Assembly (NCBI GenBank): GCA_963693635.1
Contig: CAVOBC010000272.1
Span: forward strand, 1 to 6,629
Length of the DNA stretch: 6,629 nucleotides
Direction of reading: 5' to 3'
DNA from: CAVOBC01 sp963693635
Lineage (GTDB): Bacteria > Pseudomonadota > Gammaproteobacteria > Pseudomonadales > Azotimanducaceae
A program made the position numbers and the translations under genes. The notes beneath the pieces are model-generated. The model did no database searches, was not told the origin of the DNA, and was given only the letters and a program-made list of their open reading frames with translations. Below are positions 5,347 to 6,629 of this stretch, piece after piece; within the stretch, counting starts at the first letter, position 1, and each line of letters begins with the position of its first letter.

Positions 5347-6629
5347 TTAGCTGTCGGCATCCCGGCCATCCGCGTCGAACCCGGAGGTGCCGTACCCGCC
5401 ACCACCCGGCGTCTCAACCCGAAGCACCTGGCCGGGCTGTGCGATGAACGCGACCTTCGCCGGCAACGCCACGCCGTCCAGCGCATTGGTCCCGGCCTGG
5501 CCATCGCCGCCGCCGGCGAGACCCCAGGGGCGGTGCCGCCGTCGCTCCGTGAGCAACGTGACGTGCGTCGGCTCACGAAACTCAAACTCTCGGATCAGGC
5601 CATCACCGCCTGCATATTCGCCGTGCCCTCCGGAGTCGCGGCGAACCGCGTAAGCCTTGACCGTGAGCGGGTAATGCATCTCCAGGCTCTCAACCGGCGT
5701 ATTCAAGGTATTGGTCATGTGCGACTGGACAGCGCTCATACCCGCTCCCCGGCAATGTGCACCCCCGCCGCCACCGATTGTTTCATAGTAGTCCCAGGGT
5801 ACATCTACCTTGTGGTTGCCCATGGCGACGTTATTCATTGTCCCCTGCGATGCCGCCGGCATCCGCTCTGGCAGTGCTTTCGACAACGCTCCCAGTACGA
5901 CGTCGACGATCCGCATCGAAGTCTCCACATTGCCGGCCGCAACCGCCGCCGGGCGCACCGCGTCGAGGACACTGCCGCGGCGGGAGACGAGCTTGATCAC
6001 ACGGAAGGTGCCGGCACAACTCGGCGTATGATCCGGCAGCAAGCAACGAAAAGCGTAGAAAACCGCTGCCGCCGCGACCGATCGCGGACAATTGACATTG
6101 CCCTCCACCTGGCTGGCGCTCGACGACAGGTCCACCGTAATGCCTGAGCGGGTCACGGTCACGCTGGCGCCAATGGCGATGTCGGTTGTGCCGAAGCCGT
6201 CGTCATCGAGCACGTCACTGAACTCAAAGCACCCGTCTGGTATGTCTCTGAGCGCCGCAAGCGCAAGTCGCTCGCCGTATTCATTAACCTCACGAACCGC
6301 GCCGACAAACGCCCCCGCGCTCATCCTCTGAAGTAATTCCTGCACCCGCAGAACCCCCAGCCGATTTGCACTCACCTGTGCGGCAAAGTCCCCGCCTGCA
6401 CCCTCACCTGCGATCGTGTCGAGGCGCGAAAACACAGCTGGCACCGGCTCGCCCGCCTCGTACAGCAACGTCGGCGGAATGATGATGCCTTCCTCAGACA
6501 AACTGCTGGATATCGGCATCGAACCTGGACTTTCCGCGCCGATGTTAGCGTGATGGGCACGATTGGCAACGAATCCAACAAGACCGGCGCCGGGTTCCGA
6601 GCCACCCTTGATGCTCCCGACGACGCTCT
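5347..6629 (-). CDS. Hydantoinase B/oxoprolinase family protein, 5' end outside the window
   Basis: The frame is open to the window edge, giving 426 C-terminal residues; family members are about 520-590, so roughly the first 100-150 are missing. The ATG at 6519 is internal, since upstream in-frame codons encode GFVANRAHHANIG and SPGSMPIS, both conserved family motifs. Further hallmarks are GGGGGAHCRGAGMSAVQSHM, the TNTLNTPVESLE segment, YPLTVKAYAVRRDSGG, GEYAGGDGLIREFEF, RPWGLAGGG, and the C-terminal VETPGGGGYG. The family forms the B subunit of ATP-dependent N-methylhydantoinase, acetophenone carboxylase-like enzymes and 5-oxoprolinase, usually with an A subunit (HyuA), which would lie beyond 6629. 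The substrate cannot be told from sequence. It ends with TAA 131 bp before grxD, with no clear terminator. Confidence 0.93.
   Translation of the reverse strand, partial: SVVGSIKGGSEPGAGLVGFVANRAHHANIGAESPGSMPISSSLSEEGIIIPPTLLYEAGEPVPAVFSRLDTIAGEGAGGDFAAQVSANRLGVLRVQELLQRMSAGAFVGAVREVNEYGERLALAALRDIPDGCFEFSDVLDDDGFGTTDIAIGASVTVTRSGITVDLSSSASQVEGNVNCPRSVAAAAVFYAFRCLLPDHTPSCAGTFRVIKLVSRRGSVLDAVRPAAVAAGNVETSMRIVDVVLGALSKALPERMPAASQGTMNNVAMGNHKVDVPWDYYETIGGGGGAHCRGAGMSAVQSHMTNTLNTPVESLEMHYPLTVKAYAVRRDSGGHGEYAGGDGLIREFEFREPTHVTLLTERRRHRPWGLAGGGDGQAGTNALDGVALPAKVAFIAQPGQVLRVETPGGGGYGTSGFDADGRDADS

Noticed and set aside
5311..6147. 278-residue open frame on the plus strand, antisense to the hydantoinase B gene
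   Set aside because: The minus strand carries clear family motifs throughout; the plus-strand product is Arg/His-rich low-information sequence.
5347..6519. Hydantoinase B starting at the ATG at 6519
   Set aside because: Conserved family residues continue in frame upstream to the window edge, so that Met is internal.

Overview
The window is a compact, GC-rich chromosomal segment of a proteobacterium. The best guess is a gammaproteobacterium: pyrC and rnt are housekeeping genes of that group, RNase T is largely confined to it, and pyrC-rnt with a CGFS glutaredoxin nearby recalls the pseudomonad layout. The species cannot be named from this sequence. There are no tRNA or rRNA genes, transposases or CRISPR arrays.

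Layout. Bases 1-364 are non-coding and hold 2.5 copies of a 55-bp tandem repeat with inverted arms, followed by a GC-rich hairpin. pyrC (365-1414, +) and rnt (1411-2067, +) overlap by ATGA and form a two-gene operon for pyrimidine synthesis and RNA 3'-end trimming. A short convergent spacer (2068-2153) carries three 9-bp tandem repeats and a candidate terminator. Everything downstream is on the minus strand. Reading along that strand the order is: a hydantoinase B/oxoprolinase gene cut by the window edge (6629-5347), a monothiol glutaredoxin grxD (5215-4877), a rubredoxin-less rubrerythrin (4671-4252), a GlpC/HdrD-like Fe-S protein with two ferredoxin-type motifs and two CCG-type domains (4061-2736), and a DUF3501 protein (2732-2154).

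How the genes work together. Rubrerythrin, the CCG-type Fe-S protein and DUF3501 look like a conserved three-gene cassette. Inference: rubrerythrin is a diiron peroxide or oxygen detoxifier, and the Fe-S protein is an electron carrier or oxidoreductase that could serve it or a related redox partner. DUF3501 has no known function. Rubrerythrin has its own good sigma70-like promoter, and a strong strand-specific intrinsic terminator separates it from the other two, so it is probably made in larger amounts than they are. The Fe-S gene and DUF3501, only 3 bp apart, are co-transcribed. GrxD, an Fe-S cluster trafficking protein, just upstream adds to an iron/redox theme.

The most interesting points are the cassette itself, the Ser in place of a Cys in the second CCG motif, the terminator plus repeat-filled spacer inside the cassette, and the repeat array upstream of pyrC.
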